The notes beneath the pieces were generated by a model. The model was not told the origin of the DNA. It did not search any database and saw nothing but the letters and a program-made list of their open reading frames with translations. Position numbers and translations under genes: made by a program. Shown here one piece after another: positions 1 through 15,416 of a stretch of DNA of 64,000 nt; position 1 is the first letter of the stretch; each line of letters opens with the position of its first letter. The DNA comes from Polyodon spathula (taxonomy: Eukaryota > Chordata > Actinopteri > Acipenseriformes > Polyodontidae), in assembly GCF_017654505.1 (NCBI RefSeq), contig NC_054534.1, positions 41,513,226 to 41,577,225 of the forward strand, in the 5' to 3' direction.

Positions 1-4
1 ATGG

Positions 5-2373
5 AGTGCCATTTGTGCCAAAACTATCCAGCTGTTAGTTTGTCAATTTGTTTGTCAATTCATAAATTTGTCAATTTATTTGTCAATTCGTGAATTGGTC
101 AATTTGTCCATAATTTGTCAATGTATACATAGAGAAGGAGATGTGATACCTTTTATTGGAATAAAACACACACAGACATACACATTTATGCAATGTATAT
201 AAACAAGTACTGTAAATTGCAATGAGGCAGAAAACCAGTAACCCAATTGAGTGCTTTGTTTTTTGAGTCCAGGAAATTTATAAAATTTAAGTTCCCAAAT
301 TTTCCTGTCTTGTGTGCTTTTGACATTGCCTTTTAAAACAAGAACTGTCCGATCATGCAGAGATCTTGCTACAATTAATCATGTAGATTACATTTTTGGA
401 TCTGCAGGTAAATGATCCTTTTATCTCCAGTTTTCCTTGTGCTGTGAGGATGGTATACTGCGTAGAGATATGGGGACTGGTTTTGCATCTGTTGGTATTG
501 CAAGGTTTAGTTCCATTGTGTGCATTGTTTAGGAAAGTTGGTAGTTTGCTCTGGATGATAAGCTGGGACAGGTTAGGTGGTTGTCTGTAGGATAGGAGAG
601 GTGTTTCCAAGAAAATATTGGAGGGTGAAATCTTCAGCTAAAATTGGGTGTAATTCTCGGATGATTTTGCGAAGATGTCGTAGGGATTCAGTGTTAGACA
701 AAGGTTTTACTTTGTATTCCAACAATTTTTCTCTTTTCATTCTGATGGCATGTTCCATTTCTCTGTCAATCCTTGTTGGACGAAAGCATCACAAAGACTG
801 CAAAGATGTTTGTTTGTATCAGTAGTTTCAGAGCAGTTTCGGTGGTAACAAATAGCTTGACTGTAAATGACAGATTTATGTGTGTGATGTGAATGAAAAC
901 TAGAGACGTGTAGGTATTTGTGGCCATCGGTGGGTTTTCTGTAGATGGATGAAGTAATATTGCCGTTTTTGATGATTATTGTTGGTGTCTAAGAATTGTA
1001 TAATTTCTTTTGAATAATTCATTGTCAGTTTAATGGTGGGATGGTAATTAATGAGAGCATGGTGGAATTGGTGTAATGAGGCTTCACTTTCTGTCCAGAT
1101 AATAAAGATGTCATCCGTGTATCTTAAGTAAAATTGTGGTTTGTAAGGATATTGCTCTAGAAATTCATTTCCCAGATTGGCCATGAAAGGGTTAGCGTAT
1201 TGTGGTGCCATTTTGGTCCCCAGAGCTGTTCCCATGATCTGTTGATAATATTTGTTGTTAAAGAAGAAATATTTGTGTGTAAGAATAAATTCAATTAGTT
1301 TGCCAATGATGTGAGGGGGAACTTTAAGTTGGTATCTTTTTCTAAGAATTTTAGACAGGCTGACATACCATGATGATAAGGGATGTTGATATACAGGGCC
1401 TTTACATCCACAGTGACTAGTATAGAATTTTAGGGTGGTTGGTCAAATTCCTTATGTTTTTTTAGGAAGGCCGTAGTGTCCTGCATGAAACTATCTGTTT
1501 TTGTAACCAATGGCTTAAGTAAGGTTCTATAAATTCAGAAATTCCTTCTGTGAACGTTCCTATGGCAGACACAATGGGTCGGCCAGGATTACTGGGTTTG
1601 TGGATTTTGGGAAGTAAGTAAAAAGTATCTGCCCTAGTTGTTTCAGGTATGACATTTTGCAAGGTGTATTGAATGTTGTCTGGCAATGATTTTATGATAG
1701 TATTTACTTTTGTTTTTTTTTTATTATTCTTTAGTAGGAGCTTCTAAAAGTTCTTTATAATAGGAGTACATCAGACATTTGACTACTTTAGAAATACATA
1801 ACATTACAACATAAAATATTAAGACACAGCAATATAGTACAGAAAAGAAACTACCAGCATTTTTTCTTTAACATGGCGAAAACCAGCAACATTTCTTACA
1901 CCTGCCTTAACTCTCCATAGAATTTTTTTGCCTAACTCTATATTCCAAAATGCTTTGCGTGCAGTGAGACGGAAGCCTCCACTGAAAATCAGCGGAGTCG
2001 AGTATCTTGTTAAATAGAATATCCTTTGAAACACCCTTCTAAATCTTATTGGCTGAAGCAGTTAAGTGAGGCTGGATTTTCATTGATTAAAACATTAGTG
2101 TGTTCTCCTATTGGCTAGAAAGGTTGCAGTTTTTTCAGCACAGTGGGAGATTGACAGTTTGTCTGGTTGATTGGAAATTTGCAGGTCCGTACAGCCTCTC
2201 GTATTAATGAATTGACAAACTACTTAATGAATTATTAGATGAATTAACAAATATGTTTATGAATTACTGTATGAATTGACAAATTTATTGACGAATTGCT
2301 GGACAAACTGACCCATTCACGAAGTGACAAACAAATTGGCAAACAGCTGGATAGTTTGGCACAAATGGTGCTA
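5..2373. mobile_element. DNA transposon with long inverted ends built of ATTTGTCAATT-like repeats
   Basis: The left end reads about 30 bases (GCCATTTGTGCC, then CTATCCAGCTG) that return inverted at 2340-2373. Inside both ends lie many diverged copies of TTTGTCAATT (left to about 120, right from about 2203, there as AATTGACAAA). This is the layout of a DNA transposon with long repetitive terminal inverted repeats. No transposase was found in it. A Penelope-like retroelement occupies much of the interior (about 120-1720). The left boundary touches the window edge, so I cannot check a target duplication. It lies in intron 5 of tle4. Confidence 0.7.
120..1720 (-). pseudogene. Penelope-like element, decayed (reverse transcriptase plus partial GIY-YIG endonuclease)
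   Basis: Read on the minus strand, the pieces follow the order of a Penelope-like polyprotein. First comes a segment with FYLLPKIHKP and GRPIVSAIG (1686-1462). Next is RT motif A, VTVDVKALYINIP, near 1400. Then MGTALGTKMAPQYANPFMA and the catalytic YTDD of YTDDIFIIW follow (1235-900). The start of a GIY-YIG domain, NVIYMINCSK, is near 380, and a C-terminal piece, LVLKGNVKS then RKIWELKF, lies near 330-270. The YIGETG-type core between the last two is missing. Several frameshifts and stops separate the pieces, so it is inactive. The 3' end carries AATAAAAGGTATCAC, which resembles Penelope-like 3' ends. Confidence 0.85.
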
Positions 2374-2724
2374 CATAAGAACCTTTAGCAGCATATTGCC
2401 AATTTCTCTAGTAATTTTGTAGAATAAATAAATAAATAAATGACAGAATTTACAAGAATATCCCCTACCTTCAAAATCCCAAAACGAAATCCTTTAAAAC
2501 AGCTGCCTAGACTCTGGACAACAGAACACTTTCCATTGTACAGCACAAAGCATATACAAATAAATTACTAAATTTAAACAGCATGGCTCTAAACAGGATG
2601 ACCATGTAACTAGAAGTATCTGAAGTGAATTACAAGTTTTGAATACAAGATGAAGCTTATTTTCTTCTTTATAACCATTTAAATATTAACTGACAGGTCT
2701 GAAAGTACCTCACCGGGTCCTTAC

Positions 2725-2787
2725 CTCCTGGGATAAGAAGGGAATAACTTGGGCACAAATAGCATTCAGCCTCTTGACAATCTCTGC
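2725..2787 (-). CDS. tle4: tle4 coding exon 5
   Basis: Sixty-three bases encoding [20 protein letters not shown] then E, with acceptor CCTTACAG and donor GTAAGG. AEIV rather than TEIA at the start supports TLE4. The next exon (expected to begin HQQQV) was not found in 1-2724 and should lie outside the window. Confidence 0.95.
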
Positions 2788-4793
2788 CTGTAAGGAAAAA
2801 AGAAAATAAAGCCCACTGGTGTCAAAACAAGATGCCTTTATACACGTTTTTCATATATTTATTAAGTTTTCTAGAGAAACTGGCCATACAGTCTCACAAC
2901 AACAGGCCCATAAACACCATTGCTGCTTTCTTTGGACATCATCTAATTTGCTGCCCTTTGTGCTGTAGAATAGGTCTACAGAGACTGGTCAAATTTACAG
3001 AACTTACAGGCTTCGGTTACTGTACAATAATACATACAGAAGCCTACTTTTTATTGTATATATACAGTCAAACCTGTATGAAGAGACTACTCAAGGGACA
3101 GTCTAATAGTGGTCTCAACAGGTCGTCTCTTAAAATTGGGCTCATAACTTATGAATTTTCTATTTGTAATTTTCTATTCTGTAATTATGTACAGTATGTC
3201 TTACATACACTGTAAAAGCCAGCAGATGTAATATGAACAAAAGGAAGTATGTAATTTAATAACATTCATTTAGATCATGCATTTACAAAACAAATAATTT
3301 TTTGAAAGTAATCAATGCCTGCCTGTCTCAGGTCACACAAAATGTTTTAAATCCTTTGCAAATTTCAATACCTGTGTCTGCCTTTCAGTTACGTGTTTCA
3401 GTTACAGCATGATCATTACACAGGTGCACCTTGTGCTGGGGACAATAAAAGGCCACTCTAAAATGTGCAGTTTTGTCACACAACACAATGCCACAGATGT
3501 CTCAAGTTTTGATGGAGCGTGCAATTGGCATGCTGACTGCAGGAATGTCCACCACTCTCTAACATAATACGCCTCCAACATCGTTTTAGAGAATTTGGCA
3601 GTACATCCAACCGGCCTCACAACCGCAGACCACGTGTAACCACGCCAGCCCAGGATCTCCGCATCCGGCTTCTTCACCTGCGGGATCATCCGAGACCAGC
3701 CACCCGGACAACTGATGAAACTGTGGGTTTGCACAACCCAAGAATTCCTGCACAAACTGTCAGAAACTGTCTCAGAGAAGCTCATCTGCGTGATCGTCGT
3801 CCTCACCAGGGTCTTGACCTGACTGCAGTTCGGCGTTGTAACCGACTTCAGTGGGAAAATGCTCACCTTCGATGGCCAATGGCACGCTGGAAAAGTGTGC
3901 TCTTCATGGATGAATGTACCCGACAGATGGCAGACAGCATATATGGCGTCATGTTGGTAAGTGGGTTGCTGATGTCAACGTTGTGAACAGAGTGCTCAGT
4001 GGTGGCGGTGGGGTTATGGTATGGGCAGGCATAAGCTATGGACAACGAACACAATTGCATTTTATCAATGGCAATTTGAATGCACAGAGATACCCCGTGA
4101 CGAGATCCTGAGGCCCGTTGTCGTGCCATTTATCCGCCGCCATCACCTCATGTTTCAGCATGATAATGCACAGCCCCATGTTGCAAGAATCTGTACACAA
4201 TTCCTGGAAGTTGAAAATGTCCCAGTTCTTCCATGGCCTGCATACTCGCCAGACATGTCACCCATTGAACATGTTTGGGACGCTCGGGATCGACGTGTAC
4301 AACAGTGTGTTCCAGTTCCCGCCAATATCTAGCAACTTTGCACAGCCATTGAAGAGGAGTGGGACAACATTCCGCAGACCACAATCAACAGCCTGATCAA
4401 CTCTATGCGACAGAGATGTGTCGCGCTGCATGAGGCAAATGTTGGTCACACCAGATACTGACTGGTTTTCTGATCCACGCCCCTACCTTTTTTTTTTTTT
4501 TTTTTTTTTTAAGGTATCTGTGACCAACAGATGCATATCTGTATTCCCAGTCATGTGAAATCCATAGATTAGGGCCTAATGAATTTATTTCAATTGACTG
4601 ATTTCCTTATATGAACTGTAACTCAGTAAAATCTTTGAAATTGTTGCATGTTGTGTTTATATTTTTGTTCAGTATATATACACACACACACATACCACAC
4701 ACACACACACACACACGGAAATTCTGTCATTTTGTTCACCTTTCAGTGGGACCTAATAATTTTTTTTATTTGGTCAAATGATCCTTAAAACTC

Positions 4794-4860
<67 letters not shown>

Positions 4861-4998
4861 TCAATTATTTTACTCCTAATTATCTCCCCAATTTGGAATG
4901 TACAATCTTTCTTTTTCCCCTCAGAGCAGCAATTCCCTACAACGGGAACCTGCGCTGCATGACCCTGCAAACACACACAAACACACTTCTAATGGTAT

Positions 4999-5040
<42 letters not shown>

Positions 5041-7797
5041 TTTTTTTTTTTTTTTAAATGGAGTAGATCTAATGGTGACAAGCCCAAACTTTTTTCTTTT
5101 TTTTTGTCCTGCACGGCCACTAAAGGATGTAGGTTATTGCTGTTGTCACCATTGATATTTGTCACTGTAATGTAATTAGGGGCCTAAAATGATGCATTAC
5201 AGCCCTTGGCGTGGTTTTTATTAAAATCTTTTCTTCTGCTCACTGAACCGCGACCCGATATCTGATGAGAAACAGACAGACAGCTTAAGGGTGAGGAGCA
5301 GATTCATCAAAGATGTATTTTTTCAAAGAAAATGCCACACAGTGCATTTTAATTTCATTCAACCACTTGAAATTCTGATGGCATCTGATAAATGTCTCTT
5401 AGACAATAGGTCTCAAACTTGTGATTCATGTGATCCAAATAAAGATTTCTAATCTGTCATCAGTTGGTCGAGCCAGCAATACTCCCAGAGTTGATGCCCG
5501 GAGTCAAACGCATAGACTAAATGGGTCACAGAGACTGGACCTTTTGCATTCTTTTTAAATAAATACATTCAGGAATGGTACTGGTCAGGGCCAATTTATG
5601 TTTTAGCAGCAGCAAAAGCAGACTTAGAAGCTTTTTAAAAACGGATATTGTTAGCAGCTGCATCTGTGACAAGTCTGAGCAGCATGGATGATCTAATAAA
5701 AAAGGCCATTTGTTCGAGCTTAAATAGAGGGTTTTAAAGCAGTTTGTTCAGCTTGGGGGGTCTCTTTTGTGATTTCATTTCCTGTACAAGGGAGTAAATA
5801 ACTCCAACAAATAAAGGCTTTTAATTGAATATATTTCCTTAGGGTCGCTATCAAGAGTGCATACTGTTATTCTGGTCCTCAGTGCTACAAGGAATGTATT
5901 CTAGTCTCCTTCCTGTTACAGGATACCCAGTTAAGTATTATCTTACCGTGTCAAATGGCTTACAGAAATGATAAATGTTGAAATGTGAAAGCCCACCCCC
6001 CCCACCCCCCAAAAAAAAAATGTAACCAAAACACTAAAAGTATTCTAAAACACCCAAGCCCAGAAATTAATTATATATATTTTTTTTATATATCTCAAGA
6101 ATGTATTGATGCGCATCAAAGCTTTTTTTTTTTTTTTTTTTTTTATAAAAAGAGGTGCTGACCAATATAAGACACTTTGTACAGTAAAGAATGTTTCCAC
6201 GACCCATAAACCAGTTCTTTGTAATGATGAATTAACCATTAATCCATACCTGTGAGTCACAAAACTTTCTGGTTGAATAGAAATATTTTTAAAGCAAATT
6301 AAAACGCAGAAAATTTTGCTGCTCAACATCAGTTGTCATGTCTTCAAGAATATAGTTTTTTGACTATTTCATTTAACGCTCTCTCAAGATTTCCCTTCTC
6401 AAAGTACTGCACTTATAGAACAGTGACATTTGTTTGCGATTAGATTTCCATTTTGACCCCTTAGTCCACACCTTGCAACACCTAGTGAAAAACGATGCAC
6501 TATATGGAAAAGAAATATCATCAGGCCTGACCGTACGTCGATTGCTAAAAATACTCTAACCTCGTAAGGTAAGCTGATCCCACAATACAGATTCACCCTC
6601 ACATTTTAAGGAGCAAATAATTTCACTACTCAAGGCATCTGTATCCATCAACCTCATACATATTTCAAGTGGAGGGGTCTGTCAAAACTATTGTACTTCT
6701 ATCTGTTCAACTACTGGCTACCAGTCTATCAATAATGTACCAACATCTACTGATTGCAGTTAATAGTGCCTTCAAGAAACCTATAGTGAAGCAATGACAT
6801 TTCAATGAAGTTGCTACTGTCTCCCTGCCTCTTGAGCCACTCTGCATTTCATCCCTGACGTCAGCCCCTCAGTTTCAAGAGACGTGGGGTTTTCTTCTGC
6901 ATTGACCAAAAACAAAATGGGAAAAAATAAGACAACTAAAAAAAATGTGGAATCTGTTCTTTGATTATTGAAGAAAATAATTTGGAGTATGTATTTAAAA
7001 ATGCACATCATACTGCAGTAGAGTAATACAAAACTAAACAAAAAAAATCTATTCTAACTTGCTGTAGCTTAAATGTCAAGCAAGTTTATCAAGAATGCAT
7101 TAATGCACACTATTGAATTAGGCCCCGCACATACTGTAAATATCAGTGCCAAAATAGCAGGCTTTGTTTGTGAACTGCATGCTACATTATGCATGGTTTT
7201 GTGAAATGTCAATTATCAATACATTGTTTATTCACAGAAGATACAAATTAGTGTTGGTCCTGCAACTCAAAATATAACAAGCTCCATTTCTGACTTGACC
7301 AGATCGCTGACTGAAGATGAAACATCAGCAATAACAACACCAACATCGTCATTTGCCATATCTTCATTATGTTTGCTTAACACCATTACATGTTTGGCGG
7401 TAGGCGTAAACGTAACAAGTGACAGTGTCAGGATATATTATCCAATTATTTTTTGTTCTAGCATAGTGACCAAATTTAAGAATTCCTAGGACAGATGCAG
7501 CATCAATCCGACTAGTATTGTGGCCCCACTGTGTGCAATACAATCAACATTCCTATAGAGTTTTTAGTGGAGAACAAAATTGCACCTAGCTAAAAATTTT
7601 CTGGTTATTTTGTTCTCCAGCAGTCACAGAGCAATACTATAAAGTTATAAAATCAGATGCCAGGCCTAACCAAGAAATGTGATATTAACTGTTGATGAAA
7701 TCAAAGTACAAGCAAAGGTTAGGTTGGTCAGTAGTACATCCCTTGCAGCCAAGCATACTGAAAACAACAATGGGAAAGCCCAACCCTATAAAACACA

Positions 7798-7875
<78 letters not shown>

Positions 7876-10800
7876 AGACAAACCACGCAGATCGCAGGTT
7901 CTATAAATTAAACAGGTTCTACTGACTTTAAATTTAATCAGAGTGTAGTTAAAAAAAACAACAAAGAAAATACACAAAATCACCAAGGTAACAGAGCTCC
8001 TACTGTAAGAATATAAAGTGGTGCGTAACAATAGCCGCATATTTTAATGTCCATACCCTTCTACTCTCCTATCCATGTCTCAGTTTCCAAATATACATTC
8101 CTGGACATGCACCGGAGATGGTGTACCCGTACTGTTCTTATTGAAGAGCAGTTGCTGTTCACTGTACCCTCTTCCACCAATTCAAGTTATTCATACAGTA
8201 CTGCACATTATACAGCAAGATAAATCTTCATAGTAAGAGCCATGTGCAAAATTGTGCTGATTACTTATTCAGCACAAGACACTGCATAAAGTATCGGGGA
8301 GGCTGAATTTTCAGAATCCAATTTACCAATATACTCAACAGCTCCCAGGTTGCTTCTACATCCAGGTAATAAGACCCACTTCCTGGGATAGGTTGTGTTG
8401 CCCTTGAGTGCCAGATCTGCCCTGCTGTGAAAACATTCAGCAGAGATTACATTGCAAGTAATCCAGGTTAAATTACAGTGAAAGGTGGGGGTTCGATTTC
8501 TCCATTTAACTTTTAATTGTCTAGCTGTCAAATTAAAAGAGAGCTATAGGCCTAGCATATTGAATAACCAGCATTTATCTATTTAAAGCAAGAGCACCTT
8601 CTTTCAAATGGTACTTTGCGGCCGGCAACAGGTATGCAGTATTTACAGGCTCACGTTGATTTGATCAGCATAATCTATATGTCAATATCACTGGAGCTTT
8701 AGTTCATCTACTTTAAAAGAATGAGCTATTTTAGACTGAGGATTAAATCAAGGAAGCTTAAAACAAAATTTTGAAATTCAAGCTATCACATGGCACAACC
8801 CAAAATTTATGCAAATTACCAATTAATCCATATGTTACAGTAAGAGTCAGAATACTGGCAAATCTTAAGATTAACTGGTAAATGTCCAAAATAAACATAA
8901 CGCTTTATTTCATACATTTACCAGTTAATCTTAAAAATACCCAAGTGCCTTTGGCTAATGACCGATTGTCTAGCTTGCATGCATTTTAAGGCTTTAGGAG
9001 TGACTCCAAGTGTCACAAGAGTCTACCAGGCTGCAATACATAAGTAAATATATCTATTCAGTGCCTGTATTTGTCACATTTTGTGTCAGAACCAAAGCGT
9101 GACTTTGTTGAAAAAGCGAAAGGTCCTAAATGATTTAATTTGCATTTAACAGAATGTTATTTTTCAAACTACTGCATATTTGGAGTACAATATCCTTCAA
9201 CACCAGTGTGAACTGTTTTACATGCAAATTCACCAGAATGTTGGTTGTTCTACATAAGTAGATCACAACATGGTTCAGTACCATGTTGAATTGCTCAATT
9301 GTGCATTACTGTAAGCTCATTAATGATTATTTTGTTAATGGAAAATGTGTAAAGAAATAAATGCATTGTTCGACATGTTATTTGTATGCAGAAATACATA
9401 TATTGTGCAAAAGTTATTTTGCAGGAATAAATACATTCTTTGATGATATACCTGCATTTACCAATACGCTTTGGTAAATCATATTAACCAGTAAATGTCC
9501 AAAAAGCTAATTATTTCTTAATATTTCAGACATGTTCCACCTTATTTGGTAAATGTTGACATTTAAGAGTAGCTTCAATAACAAGGCATCTTATATTCTC
9601 ATGACTAAACAATTATTTTTAAATCACCTCTTATATAAAATCCAGAAACACGATCATTTCAACTATAGTAGTCCGTCACGTATACGACTGCAGTGGGACC
9701 AGAGCAAGTGTGGATATGTAGAAAGTCGGATAAATTAATCCAGTTAAATTCCACTATACACAGCTGTACCAATTACTATATTCACAAAATTACTGTTTTA
9801 TTAAGGAGTTCCCCTAAATCCCTTGTTTAGAAATCTACAGAGTATTAATGCTTGTGACAAGGTAGCCGTCTCCCGTGTCGGTGCATTAGCTGCCGAGTGA
9901 CAGGCAGGAGATTGAGATGGAGGTTGAAGTCAATACACCCTACAGGCGAACAGGATTTATTTACATATCCACACACTGAACAGCTCACATGACACTACCA
10001 GCAACAGTAATGCACAGCGTACATACAACATGGCGTATGAAAACTTTGGTGGGATCTACAATCTCTGAACTAATCTTCTCTGTTCAATAATAAACAAACT
10101 CTGGCTACTCGCCCGGCTGTCGGCAGTTTTGACTTGCTTACTCACTCTTCGGTATCCAACCCTTGTGTTCTTTCTTTTTCTCACTCATCAGCAAATTTTA
10201 GCTTTTCTAGGCCAGTTGGCTTTGCAGCAGCCCTGAGGTGAATAAATTGAACCTTTTCATACCTGACACCCCGCTGGAACACACCTACCTGCTGATTAGA
10301 TTCCACACCTGCTAATCACACACAGCAGGCAGGCTCTCCCAGGAGTGGCACATACTTAATTACAATAAATACATATTTACACAAAAACACCTTTTCATGC
10401 AAAGTGCTTAAACATTTACATTCGTGTTGGGTCATTTATACAGCAGCAAAATAAATAGTAAAAAAAAAAAAAAAAAAAAAAAAAACTAAGAAAAAAAAAC
10501 TTTAAGCACAACTTGCTTTTGCTTTCCTGCAACCATTTTGTATTGGCACTGTACACGTGGGTGGCACTGCGGAAGAGCTTGATCGTAGCAGATAAACAGT
10601 TAATTTGGATATGTGATGGGCGGATACACAACAGATTTCTGTATTTACAACTGATAAGTTGTAAACCTGTCAATCATGTAGTATACAATAGCTTGACAAT
10701 CCAGTACTTACTGGTGAAACAAATAAAAACCAAAACCGTGCAGACGTGAGGCTTTATTAGTTCCTGGAAACGCTCAAGATCCTGCAGGCTTGAACACCTA

Positions 10801-13800
10801 AATTATTTTAATATCAAGCACCAGAAGGCCTAAAGAGGTTGACATTTAGCCACCAAGTTGCCTTGAACAAAAGCTACAGGGAATCTGGTTTGTTAAAAAC
10901 AAAAGAACGAAATAGCACTTGAGCACCTCCAGCCCATTAGATGACTGCGTCTAGCCTTGTCTTCTATTAACTATGCACAATGTAGAGCAGGGGCGGGGGG
11001 ACATCTTGCATATAACTCAATTTAATTGATAGGCATTTGAATTGAGGTGAAGAGGAAAAAAGCTACAGTCTGTATTTTACTCATTTCTTCAGGGTGTCTG
11101 CATGACAGACATCTAAAACAGTTTTGCACAAGCTATATTTGTGTAGATAATGCTTAAATCCATTAAATGTCATGATCAAGCCTGTGGTTCACCAGAGCTA
11201 TACAATATGGACAATGCTACCTCATTTTTACCCTTTTTAGTCTCCTCTACTTGGTTACTGCCCTTCGTGCTAAAGGACCCTGTAGTGGAGACCATGTTTA
11301 ATAACAGATTATCTGTTATGAGGACTGTATCTTAATCCCTTAAATCTAACCCCAAAGCAAAACCGCTTGTTGTTGCTAAAGTGATTACTTTCTTGGTTGG
11401 TCTAAGCTATTTGCAATAACAGTTGGAATTTGCATTCCTATTTGTTTGTGTTTACATAAGAAATGTGACTGCGTGTGTGTCACATGCAGCAATGAATGGA
11501 TTTTATAAATCCAGATTAGGTTTAAGCACCTTTGTAACCCTGCAAGCTACTCAATGTACTCAATGACAAATATACACTAGTTTTAAAAATTAATTTGCAG
11601 GGAGTGCCATTCAATGATTACTTCCCAGGCAGTGACCATAAAAAATAAAAATTTATGCACAATGCTGTTCTTAACTGTTTGTCCTTTCTTTGACCTAATT
11701 ATTTATGATTTAAGCTTCATCATGTCTCATATTATGAAATATTCTGATTGTTTTTTTAAATACATTTTCATGCCGTATATATTAAATCTTACACAAGACC
11801 TGCTACCATTACCAGCAATTACAACATAAATAATGCACACACACAGAAGGATATACACAAGTAAGTGAAGGAAGTAGAGTCATATTTGTCAAAGAATATG
11901 CACGGAGACTACAGTCCTGTTCAATGTTTCAATTCTTTCACTGACTGGATAGAACACTTTAACCCAGGAAACAAATAAGGCCAACATCTACAGACGAGAT
12001 ACGATGACAATATCACATTAACAGTTATCTAACATTTAGCGTTTACATGACCAGCTTATTCAAGCAACTACTAAACTACAATAGACTTCAAATGTAGCGT
12101 ACAGCCCCAATCCAGAAAGCACACAGCAAGGGGGTGAACACTTAAAAAAAAATACAAATAAAAAAATCATGTTACAGCACAATGTCCTGATTAGGAACAA
12201 TACATGTGTTTACATTCTAGTCTGGCTTTGCTCACATTTATATAAAACAGTATTTACAAACCAATGCTCTTCAACAAGTTTCTCATTTGTGGTAACAGGC
12301 AGTCCATAACGTCAAAAAGGGGGAAAATCTCAAGAACAGCAAGCATTTTCCCAACATTTTCCTAACAAACTGACACTTTGTTTTTACATTAATATAACAG
12401 AACTGCATCAGCATTCTGAAAGACAAATGCTAATCAACCTTATCTGATCATAAAAATAAAATACATTACGCGATTAGTTGTCTGTTACTCAGCAAAAGAG
12501 TCCTATCGCTCTTGGAATGCAGAAAGTGTTAATACACCCAGACATGGCCTGCGATCAATCATTTCTTCTTCGTCTTGCTTTAGCTCCAGAGCAATTATTT
12601 TATTACTTCTCACTACTTAATTATTCTAAGTGTCTTCTGTACCAGCCAGCCCTGACTTCACTTATTTACACATTAACTCTGGACTTCTTTTGGCAAATCC
12701 ACTCTATTCCCAGCACCACGCAAGGCTTTTATTCTGCCCTGGACACCTTTTTTTTCAAATAGATGAAGTAGATGCCGATTGATTTGCTGTCGAGCTTGGT
12801 AAGTTAATAGCAACAAATTGCTGAGGGCCTCCATCTTACTGCTCCACCATGCTCTGGCAGTTTTGCTTTATTTGCTCCATGATGGGCAGCAGTCAGGCCT
12901 CTTGAAGTCAATTTCTTCTTAACAACCTGCAATACGTTTCAATGGTGAAAACAGAGCCGTTCCTTGCAAGTCAGAAATCAATATTCCTATTGCCCTTAGA
13001 AAATGCTAAACAAGCAGTATTGGCAATCCACTTGGTACTAGAAGGTATCAGATATAATGCAAATCCATACTGCTTTCCTCCTCGTAGTTATTACAGTTTG
13101 CTAAAAGGGTTCCTAATGCCATTTATCATCATTTAAGACTGACTGGTATAGCTGACTAGGATATCCCATCAGCCAGCCAAGCCCTTTCATTTCTATTCAA
13201 TTAATATTTCAGCAACTCTGCTATTGCCGAGTCTAATACTGAAATTTACATTAGTCGGAATGGAGCGTTTCACTGAAGCAGGGCAAAACAATTAAATGTA
13301 AAGGTATTGCCGTCTACTGCTACAAGAACAAGAGAGACAATAAGGATTTAAAAGAACCATGTTATCTGTTCTGATGGCTATAAATAAATCTCAACTAGAC
13401 ATTTTTAGCCTATTTAACCAAACTTCTGTAAATATGAATTTGCATATGTATACATAAAATCACTTTTGTTATAGCTTACTCAAATGCAACAAAAATATCC
13501 TTCAAAACTACTGAAGCATTACCAACCGTTTTCATATAACATGTAAATATACGAATATGCAGAACACACACACACAGTGTATGCATCAACTCCCACACAG
13601 TTTCTGCAGGATTATCCTTTCTGTCAATTTATTAAGTCACATAATCATTACTCTATTAGAGACATTATTTTCTGTTCCAGCAAGAAATCTTGCGAGAAAA
13701 TAAATAAGCTTCGGCCACAGGATGCCAAGGAAAACCAAAGCTTTATCAGAGCAACATACACAAAGGTTTCAAATATCAGGGCCACCAATTACTAACAAAC

Positions 13801-15124
13801 CTCCAGTGACTCACCGCCCCCCACCCCCCACCCCCCACTCCTGCAACACAAATCTAATAATGAATCAGCCTAACTTAATCTCAACAACTAGGTCCAATTG
13901 TGCCGCAGGACAATCTCCCGGCATTACTGCCCGTTTCCCAGCCAAAGAGTACAGGAACCAAGGTTGTCTGCTTAAAAAAACATAAAAGCAGTTATGGCTC
14001 TCAGCTTGAACAGAAGCAGCGTGTATGTGGACGGATTGGATAAAAGAAATAAATCACTAAAGGGGGGTTTATTTTTTGTCTAAAGTTAAACATGAATATG
14101 ATCCAGCTCCAAATTACAAATTATTTTTGGAGAGAACTGTATACCACACTAATATCAATGCTAAAAACGGATCATTTTAATGAGGCACGTTAACTTAAAC
14201 AAAATGTGTGCAATTTCAAAAGATAATGATTTGCTACATACACTACAGAAAAAAAAAAAAAAAAAAAAAAAAAAACACACACAAGACCAGCACTATTTGA
14301 AAAATTTTAAAACATAATTATAGTAAGCAAGGGTGAAGGCAATTATTTATTTATTTAAACAAGAATAAGTCCCATTGTTTATAATGGGAGCTTGCTGAGT
14401 AACGTCAGTAAACATGTACCTTCAACAGGCAACTTCTAGAAAGATCAACAAGATAAATTAACTACACATGTCCACCTACTGGGAGCAATGATTGAGAAAG
14501 TGTTATACCCAGCAAATATAAAATTGCAAGGCTCTGATCACTTTGTCTATTATGACTTCTAATTACTGGTGTACAATTTTTCCAGAACTCTGCGGGCAAT
14601 TGCTGTAGATAATTTAAGATTACTCTTGCAGAAGATTGTAAAGCTACACCTACAAAATTAACCTCCCCAGTTGTTGCTTTCTCGCATATCCCATTGGACA
14701 CCTTCGCTTTATTAATTTAATAATCAATTCTGCATTTTGCTGGGGACAGTAGAAAGAAAGAAAAAAACAACTTTGTCTTACACCTGTTTATTTTGACGAC
14801 TGCGATGCCAAGTACAAGGTAAAATTAAACTGTTTGCATGTTCTTTGTGTACAGAATTGTATTTTGTATTAAGTGGCTTACAAAATCAAATGATCACCCC
14901 CTGTGCAACAAAGGTCAGCAGTTGCCGTTTCATACATTATGCCCAGGAGAGTGTTAGGTGGGCATGTGTAAACCAATCTATTTTCCCTGCAGGGAATTGA
15001 AAGCCATTGCCGCCCGCTGTTTCAAATTGCCATTAGATGATCCCCAGCCTGAACTAATGACCAGTCTGTGCGAGGTAACAATCTGACCCTCACTATCTCC
15101 TATCAGCCACTCTCTCACAGGGTG

Positions 15125-15157
<33 letters not shown>

Positions 15158-15370
15158 AGGTAAAATAACAGCTACGATATCCTGATTAGACCTTGCCTAA
15201 GTAGTGCCAAGGGACCAGAAGAACGATTTTAGCCTAATGACTTCAAATCTACAGCAACGGTTAACAAGATACACAGAGGAACCGGAGCAAATCTATGTCG
15301 CATTTAAGAGCAAAATATATATATCATTAAGTTATAATATTATAGTATAATATATATCTATAATATATAT

Positions 15371-15416
<46 letters not shown>

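Noticed and set aside
1819..2034. 71-codon minus-strand frame beside the Penelope-like element
   Set aside because: It has no Penelope-like or transposase motif and lies in the non-coding part of the outer element.
4857..5155. Pro-rich plus-strand frames
   Set aside because: The poly-Pro tract is the C41 homopolymer.
7679..8040. Frames with Ile-Tyr repeats
   Set aside because: They are translations of the TA microsatellite.
8460..8531. Pol III B-box-like GGTTCGATTTC
   Set aside because: No A box at the right distance and no tRNA fold.
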